Source: Congzhengia sp045635085 (GTDB lineage Bacteria > Bacillota > Clostridia > UBA1381 > UBA9506). Taken from it: a DNA stretch of 64,000 bases. A model generated the notes under the pieces. That model was given only the letters and a program-made list of their open reading frames with translations, did not search any database and was not told the DNA's origin. The stretch lies in the NCBI GenBank assembly GCA_045635085.1, contig JAZRBM010000004.1, forward strand, positions 62,001 to 126,000. The letters run 5' to 3'. Below are positions 26,990 to 35,711 of the stretch, piece after piece. Every line of letters starts with the position of its first letter. The stretch's first letter is position 1. The translations under genes were made by a program, and so were the position numbers.

Positions 26990-28510
26990 ATGGGCAATAA
27001 AAAAATATTTAGAGATACAATTCATGGATATATAGAGATTGATAAGGATATAGTAAATCAAATTATTGATACAGAATTGTTTCAACGATTGAGAAGAATT
27101 GAACAAACAAGCATGCGTTGTTTATATCCGTCTGCGCGTCATGATAGATTTATACATTCGATTGGTACATATCATTTGGCACGGGAAATATCATCAAGCC
27201 TATCAGATAAGTTGAAATTGTTTAAAACAAAGGAATTTTCTAATAATCAAGAATATTTTGAAAAATTACAATTCAACTTTGAATTGGCGGCTTTGTTGCA
27301 TGATGTGGGACATTCTCCATTTTCACATACATTAGAGGGATATTTCAAATTAGAAAAAGTTAAATCTGAAGTGAAAATTAATGTGAAATTAAAAGAGGCA
27401 TTAAAAGCATGTGTTGATAAAGAAAAATACAATTCATTTTGTATGGATTTTTTAAACTCAAATCCTGCACCTCACGAAATTATAAGTGCATTAATTTCGG
27501 TTGTTAAATATAAAGATATCATACAGAATTTATGTTCATCTCGAAACATTGAAGCAGAATACGATTTTATAGTGAGAGCTATAACTGGAACATTATATTC
27601 TGAAGAGGAAAAAGCGCTAGATAATTGTTTTATTAAACTGCTAAACTCATCTGCAATTGATGTTGATAAACTGGATTATATAACAAGAGATTCACAAATT
27701 TCTGGTTATGATAATGTTAAAGTAGATACAGAAAGGTTGATTTCATCAATAACACCTTGCGTTTTTGTTAATAATAAAGGGAAACAACAATTAGTACTAG
27801 CTTATAATAAAACTGCATTAAGTGTAATTCAAAATGTAGTAACTTGTAGAAATTCGTTATATACTTGGATATACTCACATCATAAGGTCCAATACGAAAC
27901 GTTTTTAATAACTAGTGCAATTCAGGAAATCGCTAAAAAAGAGTCCCCCAAAAATCCAAATAAGTTTATAATTAAAATGTTTTCTGTGGAAAATATTTTA
28001 GAAAATTGTTTGTGCGACGATGATATTTGGTGTTTATTAAAAAAACATCGAGATATAAAGGTTGTTAAAGAACTCTTTGATAGAGCAAATCAGAAAAAGG
28101 CAATTTGGAAAAATTTCGTAGAATTTAAAGAGATTTTTTCTGAAAAAGAGGAAGATTTAAAATTAGGTGATTTTTCAGTTGAAAATTTTAAACAAATTGC
28201 TGGAAGTGATGGCGATGAGGCAAAAGCTTTCAAAGAATATATAGCAACTTTTAATGGATTAGAAATGGAAGCGGAAATTATAAAAACTTCTATAAAACTT
28301 TCTTCTATAGATCGGAGTGCGATACTTATACTATTAAATAATAATATTTATAGCTATAACACATTACTAGAAGAACTAAATCCCAATTTATCAATAAGTA
28401 GTTTTTTATATATTTACATTGAAAAAAAGTTTAAAGAGAGCATTAATATTGATGAATTTATCGAATATATAAAACAGTACCCAAAATTCAAAATGATGCC
28501 ACCGCAATAA
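26990..28510 (+). CDS. HD-domain phosphohydrolase (SAMHD1/COG1078-like)
   Basis: 506 residues. The start FRDTIHGYIEID is typical of dNTPase-like HD proteins. The metal site is complete: H56 (RFIHSIGTYHL), H104-D105 (LLHDVGHSPFSH) and an aspartate near residue 226 (IDVDKLDYITRD). Relatives hydrolyse dNTPs or other nucleotides, and several protect against phage by draining dNTPs. CAGGAGAACG precedes the ATG. It is the last gene of the cassette. Confidence 0.87.
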   Translation: MGNKKIFRDTIHGYIEIDKDIVNQIIDTELFQRLRRIEQTSMRCLYPSARHDRFIHSIGTYHLAREISSSLSDKLKLFKTKEFSNNQEYFEKLQFNFELAALLHDVGHSPFSHTLEGYFKLEKVKSEVKINVKLKEALKACVDKEKYNSFCMDFLNSNPAPHEIISALISVVKYKDIIQNLCSSRNIEAEYDFIVRAITGTLYSEEEKALDNCFIKLLNSSAIDVDKLDYITRDSQISGYDNVKVDTERLISSITPCVFVNNKGKQQLVLAYNKTALSVIQNVVTCRNSLYTWIYSHHKVQYETFLITSAIQEIAKKESPKNPNKFIIKMFSVENILENCLCDDDIWCLLKKHRDIKVVKELFDRANQKKAIWKNFVEFKEIFSEKEEDLKLGDFSVENFKQIAGSDGDEAKAFKEYIATFNGLEMEAEIIKTSIKLSSIDRSAILILLNNNIYSYNTLLEELNPNLSISSFLYIYIEKKFKESINIDEFIEYIKQYPKFKMMPPQ

Positions 28511-28533
28511 TGGATTTTGTGGATTGTATTGTC

Positions 28534-28595
28534 TATAATAATATTAACAGAACCTGGCATGATTCTCAACGGTGTGGAGCATGTCGGGTTGTTTA
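28534..28595 (+). ncRNA. AbiF-type structured RNA, first copy (no gene attached)
   Basis: A 62-base segment matching the RNA upstream of abiF at 50 of 62 positions, beginning with TATAAT. ACCTGGCATG pairs with CATGTCGGGT over ten positions using two G-U pairs. The loop keeps the conserved TCTCAACG. The two G-U pairs are G-C and A-U in the second copy, which supports selection for pairing. The -35 region is poor. The coordinates include the -10 box; the RNA itself should start near 28546. Confidence 0.6.
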
Positions 28596-29121
28596 TAGAA
28601 ATGTCACCGATAATGTCACCAATAAAAGAACTATCACCTTTAGGGTGACAGAAAAGGTCACAGATAAAGACGGTGCGTAAAAAAAGTGGATTAGACATGT
28701 GTGAACCCCAATCTGGACCCCAAAATGAACCCTAAAATTGAATGCCTTAAAATTTTTTAAGTTTTTATCTAGCGAACTTAAGTTTGTTGTATTGATGGAG
28801 GGGTTTAGAGTAAATTTCCATAGGTAAGCATATACAAAATGTCCCAATAAATGTCATATTAAATGTCTTAATAAAATTCGGACAACTACTACGAGTTGGA
28901 CATTTGTTTGTGGGTATTACTCATAAGGAAAGTGCCCTATCATGCAAGCTGCTTTAATTATTAAAAGTGACAGAAGTGCATCGGTGCAAATTAAAACAGG
29001 GATAATTTTAAAAGTTTAAGTTATTTAAATGGCACCGATTTTGGCACCAATAAAATTTATCATAAACGGTAAACTTCCTCTGGCTGTTCAAAAACAGATA
29101 GTGTGAATTTGGCTAAATGTA
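28596..29121. other. Gene-free spacer between the two RNA copies
   Basis: No complete gene. It has hairpin TCACC/GGTGA at 28634-28648, and several short stretches that in one or another frame read like tandem four-residue motifs (NVTDNVTN, NPNLDPKMNP, NVPINVILNV, GTDFGTN), each cut off by stops. GGCACC recurs near 29030-29050. These look like debris of lost genes rather than a working locus. Confidence 0.4.
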
Positions 29122-29150
29122 TTGACATTTTCCTAACAATTGAGTATAAT
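29122..29150 (+). promoter_or_regulatory. Promoter of the AbiF RNA/abiF unit
   Basis: Perfect TTGACA at 29122 and TATAAT at 29145 with 17 bases between. Transcription should begin near 29157, at the first bases of the RNA element. Confidence 0.9.
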
Positions 29151-29156
29151 AATAGT

Positions 29157-29206
29157 AACAGAACCCGACACGCCTCTCAACGATGCGGACCACGTCGGGT
29201 CATTTA
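29157..29206 (+). ncRNA. AbiF-type structured RNA, second copy
   Basis: Leader RNA starting at the predicted +1. ACCCGAC (29163) pairs perfectly with GTCGGGT (29194), enclosing an internal CGC/GCG pairing and the conserved TCTCAACG loop. A structured RNA is known upstream of abiF genes (the abiF RNA motif), and this matches its position. The 3' limit is uncertain. Confidence 0.75.
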
Positions 29207-29227
29207 ATTTATGCGGAAGTGAAGTAT

Positions 29228-30097
29228 ATGAAACTTAAAAAGCATCAAGTGCCTATGTCGATAGATGAACAAGTTGAGAATTTAAAAGAACTTGGACTCG
29301 TAATTAATGATGATGAAGCGGTAAAAGAATTTCTCAACGATGTGTCCTACTTTAGATTGATTAAAGCATATAGCATAGGACTTAAGAAGAAAAATGACAA
29401 ATACAATCAAGGGATTGCATTTGATATGATAAAAGAATTGTATCTATTCAATTGTAATTTCAGACAGGCATTGTTTGCACAGATTGAAAAAGTAGAAATA
29501 AATTTACGATGCCGAATTGCAAATCACTTTTCGTGTAAGTATGGCAACTTTGGATATGAGGATGCTTCAAATTTCGAGAATGCAGATTACCATGTTCACT
29601 TCTTAGCAGAAATAAATAATGAAGTAGATAGAAATAGCAAATCTGCTTTTGTTAAGAACTTTAGAAATAATTATGAAACGGATAAGATTCCAATGTATGC
29701 CTTGATAGAATTATTCAGCTTTGGAACCTTGTCAAAGTTTTATAAGAATATGAAGCAGGAAGATAAAAAGGCGATAGCTCAGATATACGGTATTAAATAT
29801 ACATACCTTGAAAGCTGGATTGAGCATATAGCCTTTGTCAGGAATATATGTGCACATTATGGAAGACTATATAATGTGAACCTTTCGAAAACTCCTGCAC
29901 TGTATAAGCAGTATACGAAGCAGGGAATAAGTAGTGTGAGAGTATTTGCTACATTGGTATGCTTAAGCAACATTTTACCAAAGGATAGACACTGGAATGA
30001 TTTCATAGATTTAATAGAAGCCTTGTTCGACAAATATCCAAATGTCAAAATGGAGCTGATGGGATTCCCTGAGAACTGGAAGGATGTTCTTAGGTAA
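29228..30097 (+). CDS. AbiF/Abi_2-family HEPN protein
   Basis: 289 residues of the Abi_2 (AbiD/F) abortive-infection family. The start is ATG 29228, giving MKLKKHQVPMSIDEQ; the ATG at 29183 lies inside the RNA and is rejected. Two HEPN-type RX4-6H motifs are visible: R94-H100 (LRCRIANH) and R205-H210 (RNICAHYG), as in HEPN ribonucleases. Such proteins stop growth on phage infection. Abi_2 proteins have been proposed as relatives of Cas13, with their leader RNA acting as antitoxin. Confidence 0.9.
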   Translation: MKLKKHQVPMSIDEQVENLKELGLVINDDEAVKEFLNDVSYFRLIKAYSIGLKKKNDKYNQGIAFDMIKELYLFNCNFRQALFAQIEKVEINLRCRIANHFSCKYGNFGYEDASNFENADYHVHFLAEINNEVDRNSKSAFVKNFRNNYETDKIPMYALIELFSFGTLSKFYKNMKQEDKKAIAQIYGIKYTYLESWIEHIAFVRNICAHYGRLYNVNLSKTPALYKQYTKQGISSVRVFATLVCLSNILPKDRHWNDFIDLIEALFDKYPNVKMELMGFPENWKDVLR

Positions 30098-30183
30098 CGA
30101 ATTTCAAGAGATGCGAAAAGCCAGACACTGTCTGGCAAAAACAACGAAAAAACACCTGCATCTATTATGAACGTGAAATCCAG

Positions 30184-30217
30184 AAAAAAGACTTGTCAGT
30201 TGACAAGTCTTTTTTTA
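30184..30217. terminator. Bidirectional terminator between abiF and the LysR gene
   Basis: A 15-pair stem, AAAAAAGACTTGTCA with its complement, and a two-base loop. A second small hairpin, GCCAGACA/TGTCTGGC, lies at 30119-30135. Confidence 0.9.
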
Positions 30218-31105
30218 AATTTCAATTGATTTAAACGGATTTTTCACTTTAATATATTTTTTAAATTTTTCCATGCTGTCAAAATTGTAAGAATTTTTAT
30301 TCGTTACGATACATATATCAGCTGACATCGGTATCTGACATGGGATAGTAACGAAGTTTTTATTTGCTTGTACAATTTCTTTGAAACAAAAGCCTACCGA
30401 TACATTTTGAGAAATCATTGAAAGCATGGTAGAAAGCTGTTTTGTTTGCATAATTATATTTGGCTGTATGTTTTCTACAGCAAACCACTTTTTGATTTTT
30501 TCTGTCTGAAAAAAATTGTTTTCAAATAAAACCAGAGGAACATTTTTTAAAATTTCAGGAGTAACTGTTTTGTGCTGTGAAATCGGATGCTTTTTTGATG
30601 CACAACAAACTATTTCCATATTGCTGATGACACTTGAGGAAAAACCTTTATCAATTGGTGTATTCTGGAGCAAAAAGACTATGTCTAAAAGCTTTTCAGA
30701 CAACATATACAACAATTCGCTTCGACCATCCTCTGTTATTTCAAGGCTAATATCAGGATGTAGGCGATAAAAATCCTGATATATTTGGGGTGTAATAATG
30801 GAGCTTATCATTGGAGGAATCCCAAGTCTTAATTTATTGCGCTTGTTTCCTATATCCCTCATTACATTTTCTACATGTTCGGTATGTGAGAGTAGATCTT
30901 TGCATAGTTCAAATAATATCTTTCCTTCGGGTGTCAGCTGCATACCAGAATGGGTCCTTTTGAAAAGATTTACACTAAATTCGCATTCAAGGGATTTTAT
31001 AGCAGAAGAAACAGATGGTTGCGAAATGTATAAATGTTCAGCGGCTTCAGATAGTGAACCGCATAGACATACTTTATAAAAATATTTTAATTGATTTAAA
31101 TTCAT
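30215..31105 (-). CDS. LysR-family transcription regulator
   Basis: 296 residues. The N-terminal winged helix-turn-helix starts MNLNQLKYFYKVCLCGSLSEAA, and a LysR substrate-binding domain follows from about 90. It is divergent from the dehydrogenase at 31217, so it most likely regulates that gene in response to its substrate or a related organic acid. AGGTGAAG precedes the ATG. Confidence 0.93.
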   Translation of the reverse strand: MNLNQLKYFYKVCLCGSLSEAAEHLYISQPSVSSAIKSLECEFSVNLFKRTHSGMQLTPEGKILFELCKDLLSHTEHVENVMRDIGNKRNKLRLGIPPMISSIITPQIYQDFYRLHPDISLEITEDGRSELLYMLSEKLLDIVFLLQNTPIDKGFSSSVISNMEIVCCASKKHPISQHKTVTPEILKNVPLVLFENNFFQTEKIKKWFAVENIQPNIIMQTKQLSTMLSMISQNVSVGFCFKEIVQANKNFVTIPCQIPMSADICIVTNKNSYNFDSMEKFKKYIKVKNPFKSIEI

Positions 31106-31124
31106 GTCTTCACCTCGCCAATAT

Positions 31125-31145
31125 TATATAGAAAAAAACTATATA
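31125..31145. promoter_or_regulatory. Probable LysR operator
   Basis: TATATAG, seven A, CTATATA: a perfect 7-7-7 inverted repeat of the T-N11-A kind, in the divergent gap between the LysR gene and its presumed target. Confidence 0.55.
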
Positions 31146-31216
31146 TGTCAATATAATATATAATTTACAAATATGATGTAAAATGATATAATGAAACAAA
31201 AAAGGAGGAGTAAAAA

Positions 31217-32290
31217 ATGAAAACACATAAAATAGCAGTAATAGCAGGAGATGGTATAGGTCCTGAGGTAATAGCAGAGGGAGTGAAGGTTTTAGAAGAA
31301 ATATCTGTGCTGGATGGAGGATTTCGATTTGAGTTTGAGCATTTCCCCTGGGGGTGCGAATATTACAAAGAAAATGGCAGGATGATGGCCGCAGACGGAA
31401 TAGAGCAGCTTAAAAAGTTTGATGCAATTTTTCTTGGCGCAGTAGGTGCTCCCGGCGTACCGGACCATATATCTTTATGGGATTTGCTCCTTGTTATAAG
31501 GAAAAGCTTTGACCAATACATAAATCTAAGACCAGTAAAACTTCTAAAAGGAGCACCGCAGACGTTAAAAAATGTTTCTCCTGAAGAGATTGATATGATT
31601 TTTGTCAGAGAAAATACAGAGGGAGAATATGCCGGTAGTGGAAGTTGGCTTTTTAAAGGGAAACCAAATGAAGTTGTTATACAGGATGGCGTTTTTTCTC
31701 GGGCAGGCTGTGAACGAGTTATACGCTATGCTTATGAACTTGCAAAAAAACAAAACAAATCACTTACGAGCATCAGTAAGGCAAATGCTCTTAATTATTC
31801 TATGGTTTTTTGGGATCAGATCTTTGAAGAAATCGGAAGAGAGTATCCGGAAGTTAAAACTTATTCTTATTTGGTAGATGCGGCGAGTATGTTTATGGTA
31901 AAGGACCCAAAAAGATTTGAAATTGTTGTTACATCTAATCTTTTTGGTGATATTCTTACTGATCTTGGAGCCGCAATAGCAGGTGGTATGGGACTTGCTG
32001 CGGGGGCAAATCTAAATCCTGAACGCAAATTCCCATCAATGTTCGAGCCTATACACGGGAGCGCACCGGATATTGCAGGGCAAGGCAAGGCAAATCCTCT
32101 TGCAACAGCATGGTCAGCAAGTCAGCTGCTTGATCATTTAGGATATTCAAAATGGGCGGAGCGCATAATTGAGTGTATTGAAGAAATTTTATGCGACGGT
32201 AAAATATTGACGCCCGATCTTGGCGGAACTGCGAAAACATCGGAGGTTGGCGACGAGATTATAAGAAAACTCAGGAAGGCTGATAGTTAA
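31217..32290 (+). CDS. Tartrate dehydrogenase-like hydroxyacid dehydrogenase
   Basis: 357 residues of the isocitrate/isopropylmalate dehydrogenase superfamily. Motifs are GDGIGPEV at the start, VRENTEGEYAG in the substrate region, and the C-terminal EPIHGSAPDIAG. The pattern fits the tartrate/D-malate branch better than leuB: it is not in a leucine operon and has its own divergent LysR regulator. It would oxidise tartrate or D-malate with NAD+. Substrate choice cannot be fixed from the sequence. AAGGAGGAG precedes the ATG. Confidence 0.85.
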   Translation: MKTHKIAVIAGDGIGPEVIAEGVKVLEEISVLDGGFRFEFEHFPWGCEYYKENGRMMAADGIEQLKKFDAIFLGAVGAPGVPDHISLWDLLLVIRKSFDQYINLRPVKLLKGAPQTLKNVSPEEIDMIFVRENTEGEYAGSGSWLFKGKPNEVVIQDGVFSRAGCERVIRYAYELAKKQNKSLTSISKANALNYSMVFWDQIFEEIGREYPEVKTYSYLVDAASMFMVKDPKRFEIVVTSNLFGDILTDLGAAIAGGMGLAAGANLNPERKFPSMFEPIHGSAPDIAGQGKANPLATAWSASQLLDHLGYSKWAERIIECIEEILCDGKILTPDLGGTAKTSEVGDEIIRKLRKADS

Positions 32291-32509
32291 AAGAGTTAAG
32301 TAAATCTAATATACAAACGTTTAAAATGTATTAAAATACTTATTTTGTTGGCAGTTTAAGAGTATCAATACGCCTTATAAAAACAGAATCTTTCGTTCCC
32401 AAATTGACGATTCAGGTAATTCGTGTTATAATTTTAGTGTCAGTAATGCTTTGGGTAAAAACTCAAAACAGATTATTTATTTTAAATTATAATAAAGGGG
32501 TAAGTAATT

Positions 32510-33679
32510 ATGAAAGATTTCGTTTACTATGCGCCGACAAAGGTGTTTTTTGGAAAAGATAAGCACAAAGATATAGGAAAAATAATTAAAGGGTACGGAT
32601 ACAGCAACATAATGCTCCAGTACGGACAGGGAAGTATAAAAAAGTCAGGACTCTATGATGAGATTATGTCATCACTTGATGAATACGGTGTAAATGTTGT
32701 TGAAATGGGCGGCGTTGAGCCGAATCCAAAGATTTCATTTGTTCTAAAAGCGGTAAAAGCGGCAAAAGAAAACAATGTTGAGATGATACTTGCAGTAGGT
32801 GGTGGAAGTGTACTTGATTCTTCAAAATATACTGCTGCAGGGGCTTGCGCAGATTGTGACCCGTGGGATTTTCCTACCGGTAAAAAAACGCCTGAAAAAT
32901 CACTTCCTGTAGGATGTATTTTAACTATCGCTGCAGCGGGTAGTGAAATGAGTTCGTCTGCGGTTATCACAAATATGGAGCTTAATATGAAACGAGGCTT
33001 TAACAGCGAATTTAACAGATGCAAATTTGCTGTTATGAACCCCGAACTGACATACTCTGTATCCAAATATCAGACAGCCTGTGGAGTAGTTGATATTATG
33101 GCACATACAATGGAACGCTATTTTACCCCATGTGAACAAACAGACCTTACAGACAGAATAGCAGAAAGTATCTTAAAAGCGACAATTGCAGCAGGTGCTG
33201 CTCTTATGGAAAATCCTGAAGATTATGATGCGCGTGCCAATATGATGTGGGCATCGAGCTTGTCTCATAATGGTCTTACCGGTTGCGGACGTGAAAATGC
33301 GCTTCCGGTGCATCAGTTAGAACATGCTTTAAGCGGCGAGTATGACCAGATAGCTCATGGTGCGGGACTTGCGATGCTATTCCCGGCGTGGGCAAAGTAT
33401 ATCTACAAACATAACATTTCGCGTTTTGCGCAGTTTGCGCGTAGGGTGTGGGATTGTCCAGATGAGGACGATGAAACTGCTGCTTTATCAGGAATAGAAA
33501 AAATGGCAGAGTACTTTAAAAAACTCGGTATGCCGACTCGTCTTTCCGATTTCGGACTGGATGAAGGATGCATAGAAAGACTATCAAGGCTTTGTACCTT
33601 TGAAAGACAAAGAAAGGTAAAAAGCTATATCGATATGGATTTTGATGTGATAAAAGAGATATTCAAAATATGCTTATAA
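32510..33679 (+). CDS. Iron-containing alcohol dehydrogenase (butanol dehydrogenase-like)
   Basis: 389 residues of the group III Fe-ADH family, closest in pattern to NAD(P)H-dependent butanol dehydrogenases (start KDFVYYAPTKVFFGK). The nucleotide loop is AVGGGSVLDSSK. Likely metal ligands are in MAHTMERYF, PVHQLEHAL and IAHGAGLAML. AAAGGGG precedes the ATG. It is transcribed alone and converges with the AraC gene. Likely role: reduction of aldehydes formed in sugar catabolism. Confidence 0.88.
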   Translation: MKDFVYYAPTKVFFGKDKHKDIGKIIKGYGYSNIMLQYGQGSIKKSGLYDEIMSSLDEYGVNVVEMGGVEPNPKISFVLKAVKAAKENNVEMILAVGGGSVLDSSKYTAAGACADCDPWDFPTGKKTPEKSLPVGCILTIAAAGSEMSSSAVITNMELNMKRGFNSEFNRCKFAVMNPELTYSVSKYQTACGVVDIMAHTMERYFTPCEQTDLTDRIAESILKATIAAGAALMENPEDYDARANMMWASSLSHNGLTGCGRENALPVHQLEHALSGEYDQIAHGAGLAMLFPAWAKYIYKHNISRFAQFARRVWDCPDEDDETAALSGIEKMAEYFKKLGMPTRLSDFGLDEGCIERLSRLCTFERQRKVKSYIDMDFDVIKEIFKICL

Positions 33680-33753
33680 TTTTGTGTCAAAGCGTATTTA
33701 ATAAAAAAGCACTTGCTTAGCTATGTGCTCAGTCAGGCGCAGTTATATAAAAG

Positions 33754-33786
33754 TAGCGACAAGAGTTATCTTGTCGCTATTTTTAT
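33754..33786. terminator. Terminator between the alcohol dehydrogenase and AraC genes
   Basis: TAGCGACAAG and CTTGTCGCTA form a ten-pair stem with a six-base loop, followed by TTTTTA. Confidence 0.8.
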
Positions 33787-33791
33787 GGTAT

Positions 33792-34646
33792 TTAATTTAT
33801 ATCGGACACAGATGTGTTTTTGAATGTTTTTGGCGAGCAACCAAAGTTTTCGTTAAATACTTTATTAAAATACTGTATGGACGAAAAACCGCAGGAACAA
33901 GCAATTTCTGTTATTGTTTTGTCAGAGCTTAAAAGCAGCTTTGTGGCGTTTTGCAGGCGTACAAAGTTTATATATTCTACAACAGTACCTCCTGTAAGCG
34001 CCTTAAAGCGCTTGCATAACTGAAATTTGTTAAGGTTAATCGTCGAGGCGACATCGCAGATATAAATTTTATCTGCAAAATGTCTATCTATAAATTGTAT
34101 AACGGGTTTTATAGGTTTTAATTGATTTAAAAAACTAAAGTCAAGCTCCTTTGTCAGTTCATATCTGTGCATAAAGGCGGTAAGCTTTAGAATGTATGCC
34201 TGTAAATATAACGAGTAATATACTTTTTTAGAGCGAAATTCATCAAAAATATTATCAAATATGTCAGATAATTCTGACTTTTTATTGCTGATAAAGTATC
34301 GTGCCGGAGAGGTTTTGTCGATAAATTGGCAGATATAGCTCATATCGTCTTTTTTTACGGATGAAATCTGTCTGTCCATTTCAATTTGTATGTAAGAAAA
34401 ATTCGTTCCAAAATCACAATGTATGATGTTGTGCACGACATTTTTATTAATTAACAAGGTGTCGTCATCTGACAGTTGAAAGAGTGAGCCGTCAATACAG
34501 CAGGTCAGTTTCCCTGAATGTACGCGTATAAGCTCTATTGCGCTATGATAATGAGAACCTCTGAGCGAAGCTCCGGGTAAATATGTAATAGATGAAACAT
34601 TTAAAGATATTTGCGGCAGATTATATTTTATGATTTCTTTATCCAT
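33792..34646 (-). CDS. AraC-family transcription regulator
   Basis: 284 residues. An N-terminal cupin-like sensor (about 15-95; LRGSHYHSAIELI) is followed by a C-terminal double helix-turn-helix (about 180-275; ACSCGFSSIQYFNKVFNENFGCSPKTF). This arrangement is typical of sugar-responsive regulators. It is divergent from the EamA transporter and the glycosidase that follows, which are its probable targets. Confidence 0.92.
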   Translation of the reverse strand: MDKEIIKYNLPQISLNVSSITYLPGASLRGSHYHSAIELIRVHSGKLTCCIDGSLFQLSDDDTLLINKNVVHNIIHCDFGTNFSYIQIEMDRQISSVKKDDMSYICQFIDKTSPARYFISNKKSELSDIFDNIFDEFRSKKVYYSLYLQAYILKLTAFMHRYELTKELDFSFLNQLKPIKPVIQFIDRHFADKIYICDVASTINLNKFQLCKRFKALTGGTVVEYINFVRLQNATKLLLSSDKTITEIACSCGFSSIQYFNKVFNENFGCSPKTFKNTSVSDIN

Positions 34647-34765
34647 ATTAAAATCCCCTTGAATGCAATATTATTTAAAAAAACGCCAATATTTATGTAG
34701 ATATTGTCAAAATAATATAATAATATAAGTATATACCAAGTGATTATTTGTGTCAATAAGGAGAA

Positions 34766-35659
34766 ATGTTTGATATGGTCGTGCTGTTTTTGGTAATAAT
34801 CATTTTAATGCGTGTGTTGCAGAGCTTATTTAGCAAGAAGGCTAATCTTATCATTCCTGATGGTGTGAAATCTTATATGAAACACATAGGAATTTCAAAA
34901 TTGTTCTCATCTGTTTTTGGCTTGGTTCTGATAATATTAGAAAGCAGAAACCTTGCCGGAATAAATTTACAGATGATAGCTATTGCAAGCGTTTCCGGTC
35001 TGGCTTTGGCAATAGGTTCATTGTGCGGTATAAAAGCGCTGAGTAACGGGACATTAGTTCTTAATTCGATGTTTGGAGCTGCCGGTTTAATTGTTCCGTG
35101 TATTTTGGGAATATTTTTGTTTGATGAACCAATTTCTTTTATGCAGGGCGTATGTATGGCAGTTCTCTTTTTTGCTATGGCGATGCTTGTAGACTCGTCA
35201 AAGAAAATAAGTAAAAAAATTTCCAAAAAAACAATTTTATACCTTATAGGTTCGCTTCTTTCAAACGGTACGGTTATGTTTTGTCAGAAATTGTTTGGCG
35301 AGCTTGAGCCAGACGGAAATGTTTCATTTTTCTCAATGATTACGTTTCTTATTCCGGCGGCGGTAATTCTATGCGTGTTACCGTTAGTTCCCGAAAAGGC
35401 AGAAGATACAAAAAAGTTTCCTAAAAAGCTCATAGTATATGCACTAATTCTTGCGTTTGCGGTATTTGTGATACAGCAGCTCGTCACTTTGCTCACCCCG
35501 CTTCTTTCGTCGGCGGTATTATTTACCTTTGTAAATGGTGGAGCAACGGTAATAGCAGCATTGGTGGGTGCTGCGGTATACAGTGAAAAAATAACCGTTA
35601 AAAGTGCACTTGGAATCATACTGGGTATTGCTGCTATGATAGGTATGAAGGTTTTTTAG
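34766..35659 (+). CDS. EamA/DMT-family transporter
   Basis: 297 residues with about ten hydrophobic segments in two halves, split by a short basic linker (KKISKKISKK near 150). This is the drug/metabolite transporter fold. AAGGAG is two bases before ATG 34766 and eleven before ATG 34775, so the second start may be the true one. The glycosidase begins 52 bases downstream. Substrate unknown; linkage suggests a sugar or sugar derivative. Confidence 0.8.
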   Translation: MFDMVVLFLVIIILMRVLQSLFSKKANLIIPDGVKSYMKHIGISKLFSSVFGLVLIILESRNLAGINLQMIAIASVSGLALAIGSLCGIKALSNGTLVLNSMFGAAGLIVPCILGIFLFDEPISFMQGVCMAVLFFAMAMLVDSSKKISKKISKKTILYLIGSLLSNGTVMFCQKLFGELEPDGNVSFFSMITFLIPAAVILCVLPLVPEKAEDTKKFPKKLIVYALILAFAVFVIQQLVTLLTPLLSSAVLFTFVNGGATVIAALVGAAVYSEKITVKSALGIILGIAAMIGMKVF

Positions 35660-35711
35660 TTGCGTAAGTCATATATAATAAAGTATAAAAATAAAATCAG
35701 GAGGAAGAGCT

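Noticed and set aside
29183..29227. Upstream ATG extending the AbiF protein by 15 residues
   Set aside because: It lies inside the structured RNA and has no ribosome-binding site; ATG 29228 gives the family-typical start.
31217..32290. Assignment of the dehydrogenase as leuB (3-isopropylmalate dehydrogenase)
   Set aside because: No leucine genes are near, and the divergent LysR gene and sequence pattern favour the tartrate/D-malate branch.
33723..33932. A plus-strand frame across the terminator into the AraC gene
   Set aside because: It spans a strong terminator hairpin and is antisense to a clear gene.
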